Assembly (NCBI GenBank): GCA_041166085.1 | Contig: JBEEFP010000062.1 | Span: 1 to 64,000 of the forward strand | DNA: 64,000 nucleotides | From: JBEEFP01 sp041166085 | GTDB lineage: Bacteria > Actinomycetota > Acidimicrobiia > Acidimicrobiales > JAFATL01 | Direction: 5' to 3' | Part shown: in pieces, positions 42,901 to 51,391 of the stretch | Position numbering within the stretch: the first letter of the stretch is position 1 | Layout: each line of letters begins with the position of its first letter | Notes under the pieces: generated by a model | What the model saw: only the letters and a program-made list of their open reading frames with translations | Told to the model about the DNA's origin: nothing | The model's database searches: none | Made by a program: the position numbers and the translations under genes

Positions 42901-45563
42901 CGCCGAACCAACAACGCGACCGGGAACTCGGCCAGCAGCTCGCCCACCGCGACCAACCCCCCGCGCACCTCCGCACCCGTGAGCGCGTCGCGCCAGTCGC
43001 CCTCCGGGAGCTCGAGGGTCGTGTCCCGCCACCGGCGAGCAGCCAGGCCGAGCACCAGTCGGGGGACGACGACCGCGCACCCGCCGCCCCGAACGAACGC
43101 AACCGCGTGCTCGGCCGACGCGCCGGTCGCGTGCAGCGGCTCGTACGACGCGCCCGGCCCGAGCAGGTCGGGCCGCTCCTTCCGTAACCGCAACGCCCGA
43201 TGGGTCACGAGCAGTTTGGGGTGGATGTCCCCCACCCCTTCCGACTTCTGGACACTCAGGTGCGGCATGCGCACCTCAGTGTCCAGAAGTCGGGTGAGTT
43301 CCTGGCGGCGCAGATCGAAGTCAACGGGGCGGCGGTTGTCGGGGTCGACGAGGCTGAGGTCCCAGAGCTCGGTGCCCTGGTAGACGTCGGGCACGCCGGG
43401 CGAGGTGAGCTTGAGCAGCTGTTGCGACAGCGCAGTGAGGTGGCCCGGCTCGGTGAGCCGGGCCACGAAGCCCTCGAGGTCGATCCCGAAGTCGGGGTCG
43501 GCGTACACGGCTCGCACGAAGTCGGCGACCGCCTCGTCGTACGCCGGATCGGGGTCGGTCCACGACGTGTGGGTCTTGGCCTCCTTCGTCGCCTTCTCCA
43601 TGTACGCGAGGGCCCGCTCCAGCTCCAACGGCCAGGCCCCGACCATGGTCTGGTACAGCAGGTACTCGGCCGCCGGGTCAGGCCACCCGTTGCGGCGATG
43701 GCGTTCGTTGGTGGTGCGCCATCGACGCACCGTCTCGGCCCAGTGCCCGGGGATCTCCGACAGCAGCGAGATGCGGGCGCGCACGTCCTCACTCCGCTTC
43801 GTGTCATGCGTCGACGTGGCCAGCATCGTCGCGGGCCACCGCTCGGCCGCCTCCGCGTTGGCGGCGTGGAACGCCGCCACGGACACCCCGAACCGCCCGG
43901 GGTCGCCGCCGACCTCGTTGAGCGATACGAGACGCACGAAGGTGTAGAAGGCGGTGTCCTCCACGCCCTTGGCCATGGCGGGACCAGTGAGTTGCTGGAA
44001 GCGCATGACCAGCTCGCCCTCGGCGACGCCGGTGACCCGGAGCAGCAGCAGGTCCTCGAGGAACGACAGCAGGTCGCCGTCGATGTCCGTCCTCGACTCC
44101 CGGGCGCGGGCGACGGCGGCGGTGACCACCGCGACATCGTCGTCATCGACCTCGCCGCGCTCTGCGACGACATAGGCGCGGTAGACGGGAAAGGCCACGA
44201 CCACCGCTCGCAACGCGTCGATGAGCTCGCGCCGCGTGTAGTCGCGAAAGCGCCGGTTGCTCTCGCACACCCGAGCGAAGGCCTCGGCCAGCCTGTGCAC
44301 GTCGGCCGCGAGCACCCTGCGCACGACGAAGTCCTTCTTCTCGCGCACGGCCGCGTCCCACTCGGGATCCTCGCCGGCGAGCTCGGCGACGAGCGCGTCG
44401 AACGGAGCCTGTCCCGCCGGGTCCACGAACAGACCACCCAGCCGGTTGAGGAAGTCGTACCCCGTCGTGCCGGCCACCGGCCACGACCGCCGGAGCGCTT
44501 CACCGGGTTCGAGGATCTTCTCGACGACGGTCCACGCTCCCCCCGTCGCTTCGGCCAGGCGGGTGAGGTACCCCTCCGGATCGCGCAAGCCGTCGGGGTG
44601 ATCGATGCGCAGGCCGTCGAGTTGGCCCTCCCGCACCCAGCGCAGCACCAGGGCGTGGGTGTCCGCGAACACGAGCTCGTCCTCGGTGCGCAGGCCCACG
44701 AGCGACGTGATGTCGAAGAAGCGGCGGTAGTCGAGCTCCTCCTGGGCGGTGCGCCAGTACGCGAGCCGGTAGTTCTGCCGCTCCAGCAGCGCGTCGAAGG
44801 CGTCGGCGTCGCGATTGAGGTCGGCCACCACGGCGTCGACCGCCGCCGCGACGTCGTGCTCGTCGTCCAGCAACCGCGCCAGCTGGCCCCGCAGCACCTC
44901 CTTGTCGCGGTGGCGGGCATCGATGTTGACCCTGTCTCGAAGGGTTGCGATGGGCAGCCGGCCGAAGCCCGCGGCCAGCGACTCGAGCTCGGCCGAGCCA
45001 CACCGGTGGGCGGCCCGCTCCAGGAGATCGTCGAGCGATCGCGGCGCGACGGGGGCCTCGTGCTCGTGGTAGCGGACGACGAAGGCTCCCGCCTCGCGCA
45101 CGAGCTCCATCTCGCCCGCCTCGAGCACCCGGCCGTAGTGGTCGCCGAGCACAGGCAGCAGCACGCGGTCGCGCAGCTTGGACTCGGGCGGATCCCAGTC
45201 CACGTCGAAGTACCGGGCGTACATCGACGCCGGGCCGTTCTCGAGCACGTCCCACCACCACCGGTTGTCCCGGCCTGCGATGGCCATGTGGTTGGGGACG
45301 ATGTCGAGCACCTGCCCGAGGCCGTGCTGCTCGAACGCCTTCACCATCCGCGCATGGGCCTCGGCCCCGCCCAGCTCCTCGTTGACCCTCGAGTGGTCCA
45401 CCACGTCGTAGCCGTGCGTGCTGCCCGGCGCGGCCTGCAGGTACGGCGAGCAGTACACGTGGGTCACGCCCAGCTCGGCGAGATAGGGCGCGACGGCAGC
45501 CGCCTCGTCGAAGCCGAACCCGGGCCGGAGCTGCAGCCGGTATGTGGAGAGCGGCGTTCGCAA
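42897..45563 (-). CDS. treY: Maltooligosyl trehalose synthase
   Basis: GH13 intramolecular transglycosidase (888 residues) that turns the reducing end of a maltodextrin into an alpha,alpha-1,1 bond. It carries STYRLQLRPGFGFDEAAAVA, VTHVYCSPYLQAAPGSTHGY, LDIVPNHMA, DGLRIDHPDGLRDP, VVEKILEPGE and STHDTKRSEDVRARI. A near-perfect palindrome (43241-43293) lies within the coding sequence near the C-terminal end. It overlaps treZ at its stop and lies 5 nt after treX. Confidence 0.95.
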   Translation of the reverse strand: MRTPLSTYRLQLRPGFGFDEAAAVAPYLAELGVTHVYCSPYLQAAPGSTHGYDVVDHSRVNEELGGAEAHARMVKAFEQHGLGQVLDIVPNHMAIAGRDNRWWWDVLENGPASMYARYFDVDWDPPESKLRDRVLLPVLGDHYGRVLEAGEMELVREAGAFVVRYHEHEAPVAPRSLDDLLERAAHRCGSAELESLAAGFGRLPIATLRDRVNIDARHRDKEVLRGQLARLLDDEHDVAAAVDAVVADLNRDADAFDALLERQNYRLAYWRTAQEELDYRRFFDITSLVGLRTEDELVFADTHALVLRWVREGQLDGLRIDHPDGLRDPEGYLTRLAEATGGAWTVVEKILEPGEALRRSWPVAGTTGYDFLNRLGGLFVDPAGQAPFDALVAELAGEDPEWDAAVREKKDFVVRRVLAADVHRLAEAFARVCESNRRFRDYTRRELIDALRAVVVAFPVYRAYVVAERGEVDDDDVAVVTAAVARARESRTDIDGDLLSFLEDLLLLRVTGVAEGELVMRFQQLTGPAMAKGVEDTAFYTFVRLVSLNEVGGDPGRFGVSVAAFHAANAEAAERWPATMLATSTHDTKRSEDVRARISLLSEIPGHWAETVRRWRTTNERHRRNGWPDPAAEYLLYQTMVGAWPLELERALAYMEKATKEAKTHTSWTDPDPAYDEAVADFVRAVYADPDFGIDLEGFVARLTEPGHLTALSQQLLKLTSPGVPDVYQGTELWDLSLVDPDNRRPVDFDLRRQELTRLLDTEVRMPHLSVQKSEGVGDIHPKLLVTHRALRLRKERPDLLGPGASYEPLHATGASAEHAVAFVRGGGCAVVVPRLVLGLAARRWRDTTLELPEGDWRDALTGAEVRGGLVAVGELLAEFPVALLVRR
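43241..43293. repeat. Palindrome inside treY (24-bp arms, one mismatch)
   Basis: The arms 43241-43264 and 43270-43293 pair except for one C-C mismatch, around the loop GCATG. It encodes part of a variable linker (LLDTEVRMPHLSVQKSEG) in TreY, between the RRQELTR and VTHRALRLRKER segments. Size and layout resemble elements A and B, but the sequence is unrelated. Confidence 0.85.
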
Positions 45564-45568
45564 GCGGG

Positions 45569-47677
45569 TCAGTAGACCCGCTTCAGGACCGTCACCGTGC
45601 GGCCCTCGACCTCGAGCTCCTCGCCCGCCTTCACCATGCGCTCACCGGGCTCGAGGAGCGGGGCGGAGGTGTCGATGACCACGTCCCAACGATCCCCCCA
45701 CGGGCCTTCGGGGAAACGGAAGCTGAGTGGTTCGTCGTTGCCGTGGAACAGCAGGAAGAAGCTGTCGTCCTGCACCGGCTCGCCGCGCGGACTGGGGCTC
45801 GGGATGGCCTCGCCGTTCAGGAACACCGAGATCGACCGCGCGTAGCCCTTGGCCCAGTCCTCCTCCGACATGCGGTCCCCCTCAGGTGTGAACCACGCGA
45901 TGTCACTCACGTCGGAGCCGTGGATGGGGCGCCCCTGAAAGAACCGGCGGCGCCGGAAGACGGGATGGTCGCGCCGCAGCTTGGACAGCTTCTCGGTGAA
46001 CTCGAGCAGGGCCCAGTTCTCCCGCTCGTCGTCCCAGTGGAACCACGACACGTCGTTGTCCTGCGCGTACCCGTTGTTGTTGCCACCCTGTGACCGACCC
46101 ATCTCGTCGCCGCCGAGGAGCATGGGGACGCCCTGCGAGAGGAACAGGGTCGCGAGGAAGTTGCGCTTCTGCTTCTCGCGGCACGCCAGCACCTCGAGGT
46201 CCTCGGTCGGACCCTCGACCCCGCAGTTCCACGAGCGGTTGTGGCTTTCCCCGTCCTGGTTGTCCTCGCCATTGGCCTCGTTGTGCTTCTCGTTGTACGA
46301 GACGAGATCGGCGAGGGTGAAGCCGTCATGGGCGGTGACGAAGTTGATGCTGGCGAACGGACTGCGCCCCGTGCCCCCGTAGAGGTCGGAGCTCCCGGTG
46401 AGCCGGTAGCCCATCTCCGCCAGCGTCTGGTCCTCGCCCCGCCAGAAGTCGCGCACCGCGTCGCGGTACTTGCCGTTCCACTCCGACCACTGCGGCGGGA
46501 AGTTGCCGACCTGATAGCCGCCCTCGCCGACGTCCCACGGTTCGGCGATGAGCTTGACCTGGTTGACGACGGGATCCTGCTGGATGAGATCGAAGAAGGC
46601 GGACAGGCGGTCGACGTCGTGCAGCTCGCGCGCCAGCGTGGCGGCCAGGTCGAACCGGAAGCCGTCCACGTGCATCTCGGTGACCCAGTACCGCAGGCTG
46701 TCCATGATGATCTGCAGCACGTGCGGGTTCCGCATGTTCAGGCTGTTCCCGGTGCCGGTGTAGTCCGTGTAGAAGCGCTGGTCGTCGGGCTCGAGCCGGT
46801 AGTAGGCGGCGTTGTCGATCCCCCGGAACGACAGCACCGGGCCCATGTGGTTGCCCTCCGCCGTGTGGTTGTACACGACGTCGAGGATCACCTCGATGCC
46901 CGCCTGGTGCAGGAGCTTGACCATCTGCTTGAACTCCTGGACCTGGTTGCCGGTCTGGCCGCTCGAGCTGTACTCGTTGTGCGGCGCCAGGAACCCGATG
47001 GAGTTGTAGCCCCAGTAATTGCGCAGCCCCTTCTCCACCAGCACGGCGTCGTGCACGAACTGATGGACGGGCATGAGCTCGACGGCGGTCACGCCGATGC
47101 GCTTCAGGTGCTCGATCACCGCCGGGCTCCCGAGCCCGGCGTAGGTCCCGCGTTGGGCCTCGGGGACCTCCGGATGCTGGATGGTCAGGCCCTTGACGTG
47201 TGCCTCGTAGATCAGGGTCTCGTGGAACGGCGTCCGGGGGTGGCGGTCGTTGTCCCAGTCGAAGAAGGGGTTGGTGACGACCGCCTTGGGCATGAAGTGG
47301 GCGCTGTCGTCGTCGTTGCGACTGTCGGGATCACCGAAGGTGTACGGGAACACCGCTTGGCCCCACTCGACCTGGCCCTCGAACGCCTTGCCGTAGGGGT
47401 CGAGCAGCAGCTTGGCCGGATTGCAGCGGTGCCCGTGCTCGGGCTGGTAGGGGCCGTGGATCCTGAAGCCGTAGCGCTGGCCCGGGCCCACGTTCGGGAT
47501 GTAGCCGTGCCAGCAGTACGCCGTCGACTCCGGCAGGTCGATGCGGGTCTCGGTGCCGTCTTCGTCGAACAGGCACAGCTCGACACGGTCGGCGATCTCA
47601 CTGAACAGCGAGAAGTTCGTACCCATCCCGTCGTAGTTCGCCCCGAGCGGGAAGGGCTGTCCCGGCCACACCTGCAT
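45569..47677 (-). CDS. treX: Glycogen debranching enzyme, TreX/GlgX type
   Basis: GH13 isoamylase-type enzyme (702 residues) that removes alpha-1,6 branches and supplies linear chains to TreY. It has an N-terminal CBM48-like domain (PLGANYDGMGTNFSLFS), YEAHVKGLTIQHP, DVVYNHTAEGNH, GFRFDLAATLARE (nucleophile), LIAEPWDVGEGGYQVGNFPP and VTAHDGFTLADLVSYNEKHN. First gene of treX-treY-treZ, the full route from glycogen to trehalose. Confidence 0.95.
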   Translation of the reverse strand: MQVWPGQPFPLGANYDGMGTNFSLFSEIADRVELCLFDEDGTETRIDLPESTAYCWHGYIPNVGPGQRYGFRIHGPYQPEHGHRCNPAKLLLDPYGKAFEGQVEWGQAVFPYTFGDPDSRNDDDSAHFMPKAVVTNPFFDWDNDRHPRTPFHETLIYEAHVKGLTIQHPEVPEAQRGTYAGLGSPAVIEHLKRIGVTAVELMPVHQFVHDAVLVEKGLRNYWGYNSIGFLAPHNEYSSSGQTGNQVQEFKQMVKLLHQAGIEVILDVVYNHTAEGNHMGPVLSFRGIDNAAYYRLEPDDQRFYTDYTGTGNSLNMRNPHVLQIIMDSLRYWVTEMHVDGFRFDLAATLARELHDVDRLSAFFDLIQQDPVVNQVKLIAEPWDVGEGGYQVGNFPPQWSEWNGKYRDAVRDFWRGEDQTLAEMGYRLTGSSDLYGGTGRSPFASINFVTAHDGFTLADLVSYNEKHNEANGEDNQDGESHNRSWNCGVEGPTEDLEVLACREKQKRNFLATLFLSQGVPMLLGGDEMGRSQGGNNNGYAQDNDVSWFHWDDERENWALLEFTEKLSKLRRDHPVFRRRRFFQGRPIHGSDVSDIAWFTPEGDRMSEEDWAKGYARSISVFLNGEAIPSPSPRGEPVQDDSFFLLFHGNDEPLSFRFPEGPWGDRWDVVIDTSAPLLEPGERMVKAGEELEVEGRTVTVLKRVY

Positions 47678-47735
47678 CCGATCAACGTACCCAGTTGCCG
47701 TCGGGGCGCTGCGCCCGGAGGTCCGCAGCGGGAGC

Positions 47736-47820
47736 GCAGCCGCAGAGCGTGTGTTGTCCTCGGCCTCGGGATGGGTGGGGGGTTCCAGCGGCCTCGAACG
47801 CGATCACGCTCTGCGGCTGC
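47736..47820. repeat. Inverted repeat in the treX upstream region
   Basis: The arms 47736-47751 and 47805-47820 are a perfect 16-bp match (GCAGCCGCAGAGCGTG and its complement), 53 nt apart. It lies in the 319-nt gap between the divergent treX and PAS genes. I see no other gene in that gap. It could act as a regulatory hairpin or a protein-binding pair. Confidence 0.65.
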
Positions 47821-47996
47821 TGCTCAACCGAGAGGGGAGCCTAGACGAGTGGGGGGTCCATCGGTGAACGGTGATTAACGTGGTTGACGAGGCCCAGGAA
47901 TGCCCATTCGCGTGAGGTAGCCGACCCTGTCCCGGCGCGACCGTGACGTATGTCGAACCACCAGGACTGCATACGGGCCCCTGGGAGGCGGTGGCC

Positions 47997-48392
47997 ATGA
48001 CCCCTCCGGCCGAAGCAACCGCACGAGAGCCGTCGGACGACGAGGACATCACCACGGCAGCCGAGGCCATCCTGGCCGTGGAGAACGCAGGACTGGCGTT
48101 GGCGGTGCTCTACCCCGACCGCCGCATCGTCATGGCCAATCGGGCGATGCGAGAGCTGCTCGGCTACACGTTGGAGGAGTTGGTGGGACGTTCGCTGTCC
48201 GACCTCGTCGTCGACGGGACCGACCTCGGCTCGGATTGGGAGCGGCTCCTGCGCCAGGGCTCCAGCGCCGAGCACCTCTTACGCCTCCGCCACCACAGCG
48301 GCGCAACGGTCATCACTCGAGCCGCCGCCGCCGTCGTCTTCAACGACGACGGGACGCCACGGCTGGTGATCAAGCGGGCGACCGTCGTCTGA
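47997..48392 (+). CDS. Stand-alone PAS-domain protein
   Basis: A 131-residue protein that is little more than one PAS domain: AILAVENAGLALAVLYPDRR, then MANRAMRELLGYTLEELVGR and the C-terminal RLVIKRATVV. No output domain. It resembles the two PAS proteins at 63035 and 63447 along its whole length. The ATG at 47997 has a GGGAGG site; a GTG at 47943 is also in frame. Likely a ligand-sensing partner for another protein. Confidence 0.8.
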   Translation: MTPPAEATAREPSDDEDITTAAEAILAVENAGLALAVLYPDRRIVMANRAMRELLGYTLEELVGRSLSDLVVDGTDLGSDWERLLRQGSSAEHLLRLRHHSGATVITRAAAAVVFNDDGTPRLVIKRATVV

Positions 48393-48409
48393 CGGACGCG
48401 CGGTTCTGT

Positions 48410-49102
48410 TCAGCCGGTCGGTCCGAAGCGCTCCACCCGGATCTGGTCGGTGGTGACGCCGAGGCTCTGGACCACATCCGTCGCCGCGTCGGCGAAGCCG
48501 TTGGATCCGCACACGTAGACGGTGGCGCCGGAGTCGGGGCGCTTGCCGATGTCGGCCGCTGCGAGGCGGCCGACGGCCCGCGCGAACCCCTCCGGGGCGC
48601 GCCGCGTGTACAGGATCGTCGTCTCAGGTCCCGGCAGCTCGTCGGCGTAGTAGAGGTCCTCCGGAGCTCGCACCGAAACCACGACCCGCAGCAGCTCGGA
48701 GCGGCCGAGACGGCGGGCCAGACGCAGCATCGCCATCACCGGCACCACCCCGGAGCCACCGGCGATGAGCAACGCTGGCGTGTCGCCGTCCCACACGAAC
48801 CATCCCCCGATAGGACCGCGCACATCGAGGTCGTCGCCCACCACGACGACGTCGTGGAGGAACGACGACACCTCACCGTCGTCGAGCCGCTCCACCGTGA
48901 GCTCGAGCTCGTTGGTCCCGTCCGGCGCCGACGCCACCGAGTACGACCGCTGGGCGGTGTAGCCGTCGGGAGCGGTCAGCCGCACCACGTAGTGCTGCCC
49001 AGCTCGATGACCGGTGGGCTGCGGGAGCGCGAGCCTGAATGTCTTGGCGCGCGCCGTCTCGTCGCGCACACTGACGACGGACGCGGGCTGCCATCCGGCC
49101 AC
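48410..49102 (-). CDS. FAD/NAD(P) oxidoreductase of the ferredoxin reductase type
   Basis: A 230-residue reductase with the FAD motif RSYSVASAP and the NAD-binding GGSGVVPVMAMLR, ending in YVCGSNGFADAATD. It lacks the [2Fe-2S] domain of many oxygenase reductases. The GTG at 49102 lies 4 nt after the stop of the molybdenum oxidoreductase gene, so the pair probably forms an electron-transfer couple. Confidence 0.85.
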   Translation of the reverse strand: MAGWQPASVVSVRDETARAKTFRLALPQPTGHRAGQHYVVRLTAPDGYTAQRSYSVASAPDGTNELELTVERLDDGEVSSFLHDVVVVGDDLDVRGPIGGWFVWDGDTPALLIAGGSGVVPVMAMLRLARRLGRSELLRVVVSVRAPEDLYYADELPGPETTILYTRRAPEGFARAVGRLAAADIGKRPDSGATVYVCGSNGFADAATDVVQSLGVTTDQIRVERFGPTG

Positions 49103-49106
49103 GCGG

Positions 49107-49721
49107 TCAGTCGCCCTGGTAGCGCTGTTCGAGCCAAGGGTCGCCACGGTCGTGGTAGCCGTTGACCTCCCAGAACCCGGGCTCGTCGTGGTCGAGCAGA
49201 CGCAGGGTCGCGATCCACTTGGCGCTCTTCCAGAAGTAGAGGTGAGGCACGAGCAGTCGGGCCGGACCACCGTGCTTGCGCGCCAGGGCCTCGCCGTCGA
49301 CCTCCCACGCCACCCACGCTCTGCCGTCGGTCACGTCGGCCAATGGCAGGTTGGTGGTGTATCCCGTGTGGGTGATGGCGAGCACGTGGGTGGCGTTCGA
49401 CCGCGCCCGCGCCACGTCGAGCAGGGTGTCGACCGACACGCCCTTCCACATCATCCCGAGCTTCGACCACGTCGTCACGCAATGGATGTCGCCGTCGTAG
49501 GTGGACGACGGCAACGCGTGGATCTCGTCCCAGGTCCAGGTGGTCGGGCGCTCCACCAACCCCTCGATGCCGAAGGTCCACTCGGCGGTGTCCAACCTCG
49601 GCGTCGCCTCCGCCGTCAGCACAGGCCACCCCGAGCCCGTGTCGTACTGACCGGGGGGCAGCCGGGGGTCCCTGTCCCGACTCCGTCCGATGAACCCGCG
49701 GGTCACGCGTCGCACGCCCAA
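49107..49721 (-). CDS. Sulfite oxidase-family molybdopterin oxidoreductase
   Basis: A 204-residue oxidoreductase with the Mo-binding Cys in DIHCVTTWSKLGM and the conserved HLYFWKSAKW region of the YedY/MsrP-like group. Unlike MsrP it has no twin-arginine signal peptide, so it should stay in the cytoplasm. It is paired with a flavin reductase rather than a heme membrane partner. Substrate unknown; a sulfoxide or N-oxide is plausible. Confidence 0.85.
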   Translation of the reverse strand: MGVRRVTRGFIGRSRDRDPRLPPGQYDTGSGWPVLTAEATPRLDTAEWTFGIEGLVERPTTWTWDEIHALPSSTYDGDIHCVTTWSKLGMMWKGVSVDTLLDVARARSNATHVLAITHTGYTTNLPLADVTDGRAWVAWEVDGEALARKHGGPARLLVPHLYFWKSAKWIATLRLLDHDEPGFWEVNGYHDRGDPWLEQRYQGD

Positions 49722-49746
49722 AGTCAGTCCTCCCCGTCCGTCGCGG

Positions 49747-50322
49747 TCACGACGGCCATCCGATCATGGCGCGATCGGCGAAGCGGCGGAGTGTGCCGGC
49801 GCTGGCGCCCATCGCCGCCTGCACCGAGATCCCCGAGACCAGCATGCACAGGTACTCCGCCAACGCGGCCGCATCCGCGTCGACCGGGAGGTCGCCCTCC
49901 GAGACCGCTCGCTGGAAGCGTCGTCGCAATCGGCGCTGGAGGCGTGTGCGCGACGCGACCACGTCGCGGCGCAGGGGCTCGTCGACACCGGAGCCCATGA
50001 TGCTGCGCACCACCAGGCAACCAGCCGGGCGCCCCCGCCCCGCGTTGAGCTCGATGGCGGCTGCCAACAATGCCTCTGCGACCCCCCGTGCCGTTGTCTC
50101 GGTCAGCGCGTCGTCGAAGCAGGCAGGGCCGTCGGTGTAGCGCTCGACGACGCGCCGGAAGAGCTGCTCCTTGTTGCCGAACGCCGCGTAGAGACTGGGC
50201 CGGTTGACGCCGATGGCGTCGGTGAGGTCACGCACGGACGTCGCCTCGTACCCCTTGCGCCAGAACAGCTCGACGGCGGTGTCGAGCGCCTCGTCGGTAT
50301 CGAACGTCCGGGGCCGAGCCAT
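49747..50322 (-). CDS. TetR-family transcriptional regulator
   Basis: A 191-residue repressor with an N-terminal helix-turn-helix (ALDTAVELFWRKGYEATSVR, then SLYAAFGNKEQLF) and a C-terminal ligand domain including GCLVVRSIMG, as in the TetR_C group of AcrR-like proteins. It is divergent from the alpha/beta hydrolase gene and probably controls both genes through the palindrome at 50392. Confidence 0.9.
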   Translation of the reverse strand: MARPRTFDTDEALDTAVELFWRKGYEATSVRDLTDAIGVNRPSLYAAFGNKEQLFRRVVERYTDGPACFDDALTETTARGVAEALLAAAIELNAGRGRPAGCLVVRSIMGSGVDEPLRRDVVASRTRLQRRLRRRFQRAVSEGDLPVDADAAALAEYLCMLVSGISVQAAMGASAGTLRRFADRAMIGWPS

Positions 50323-50360
50323 GGGTCCTGCCTTGCAAGAAACGGGTCAGAGTCATCTGC

Positions 50361-50405
50361 TTGACAGCCAACCCGATGAGGACGAGATTGTGTACCGATC
50401 GGTAC
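50361..50405 (+). promoter_or_regulatory. Divergent promoter with TetR-type operator
   Basis: A -35-like TTGACA lies at 50361-50366, with a weak -10 near 50384. Just downstream is a perfect 14-bp palindrome GTACCGATCGGTAC at 50392-50405, a common TetR operator form. It sits 70 nt from the regulator start and 80 nt from the hydrolase start, placed to block both. Confidence 0.7.
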
Positions 50406-50484
50406 GTTACGCAATCGGCGGCCGGAAGTCGAGCGTCACCTGACGGCGGTTCACACTCGAACGCAAGCAGAGGAGAGCCAAGCC

Positions 50485-51357
50485 ATGAGCGCAAAGAAGT
50501 CGGATGCCCCGGCCGTGACCATCACTGACGAGGAGCAGGCCGAGGTCGATCGAGCCAACCAGTCCGGCCTCCCCACCGTTGCCTTCGTCCACGGACTCTG
50601 GCTGCTCCCCAGCAGCTGGGACCGTTGGGTCACGCTGTTCGAGAAGGAGGGCTACGCAGCGGTGACGCCGGGCTGGCCGGACGACCCCGAGACCGTCAGC
50701 GAGGCCAAGGCCCACCCCGAGGTCTTCGCCGGCAAGTCCATCGGCGAGATCGCGGACCACGTGTCGGCGGTCGTGACCCGTCTCGAGAAGAAGCCGGCTG
50801 TCATCGGTCACTCGTTCGGGGGGCTCCTGACGCAGATCGTCGCCGGACGCGGCCTCGCTTCCGCGTCCGTGGCGTTGTCCCCCGCCCCGTTCCGCGGCGT
50901 GCTGCCACTGCCCATCTCCGCGCTGCGGTCGGCGTCGGTCGCGCTCAAGAACCCGGCCAACCGGCACCGGGCCGTGCCGCTGACGCTCGAGCAGTTCCGG
51001 TACGGCTTCGCCAACGCGGTGAGCGAGGAGGAGGCCGAGGAGCTCTACAACGCCTACTCGGTGCCGGGGGCGGGCGAGCCGCTCTTCCAAGCGGCTGCCG
51101 CCAACCTCAACCCGTGGACGGAGGCCAAGGTCGACACCAAGAACCCCGACCGCGGCCCGATGCTCATCGTCGCCGGCGAGAAGGACCACACGGTGCCGAT
51201 CTCCATCGCCAGCGCGTCGTACAAGAAGCAGCGCAAGAACGAGACGGACGTGACCGAGTTCGTGACCGTCCCAGGCCGAGGCCACTCGTTGACGATCGAC
51301 AGCGGGTGGGAAGAGGTCGCCGACATCGCGCTGAGGTTCGTCAAGCGCTTCGCCTGA
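50485..51357 (+). CDS. Alpha/beta hydrolase
   Basis: A 290-residue hydrolase with an oxyanion motif VHGLWLLPSSW, nucleophile elbow GHSFGG, acid in AGEKDHTVP and His in GRGHSL, a complete triad. No signal peptide. It probably belongs to the regulon of the divergent TetR repressor, with an ester or lactone substrate that may also be the inducer. Confidence 0.88.
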   Translation: MSAKKSDAPAVTITDEEQAEVDRANQSGLPTVAFVHGLWLLPSSWDRWVTLFEKEGYAAVTPGWPDDPETVSEAKAHPEVFAGKSIGEIADHVSAVVTRLEKKPAVIGHSFGGLLTQIVAGRGLASASVALSPAPFRGVLPLPISALRSASVALKNPANRHRAVPLTLEQFRYGFANAVSEEEAEELYNAYSVPGAGEPLFQAAAANLNPWTEAKVDTKNPDRGPMLIVAGEKDHTVPISIASASYKKQRKNETDVTEFVTVPGRGHSLTIDSGWEEVADIALRFVKRFA

Positions 51358-51362
51358 CCACG

Positions 51363-51391
51363 GCCCCGCTCGCGGGCGCGCTCAGCGGGGC
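51363..51391. terminator. Possible bidirectional terminator
   Basis: An 8-bp GC stem (GCCCCGCT at 51363-51370 with AGCGGGGC at 51384-51391) with a 13-nt loop between two convergent genes; it reaches into the last codons of the amidohydrolase gene. No T-tract. Confidence 0.4.

Noticed and set aside
43200..45575. Very long open frame antisense to treY (nearly 800 codons)
   Set aside because: High GC content leaves antisense frames open. treY has full family motifs, and the antisense product is low-complexity Arg/Gly/Val-rich with no homology I can see.
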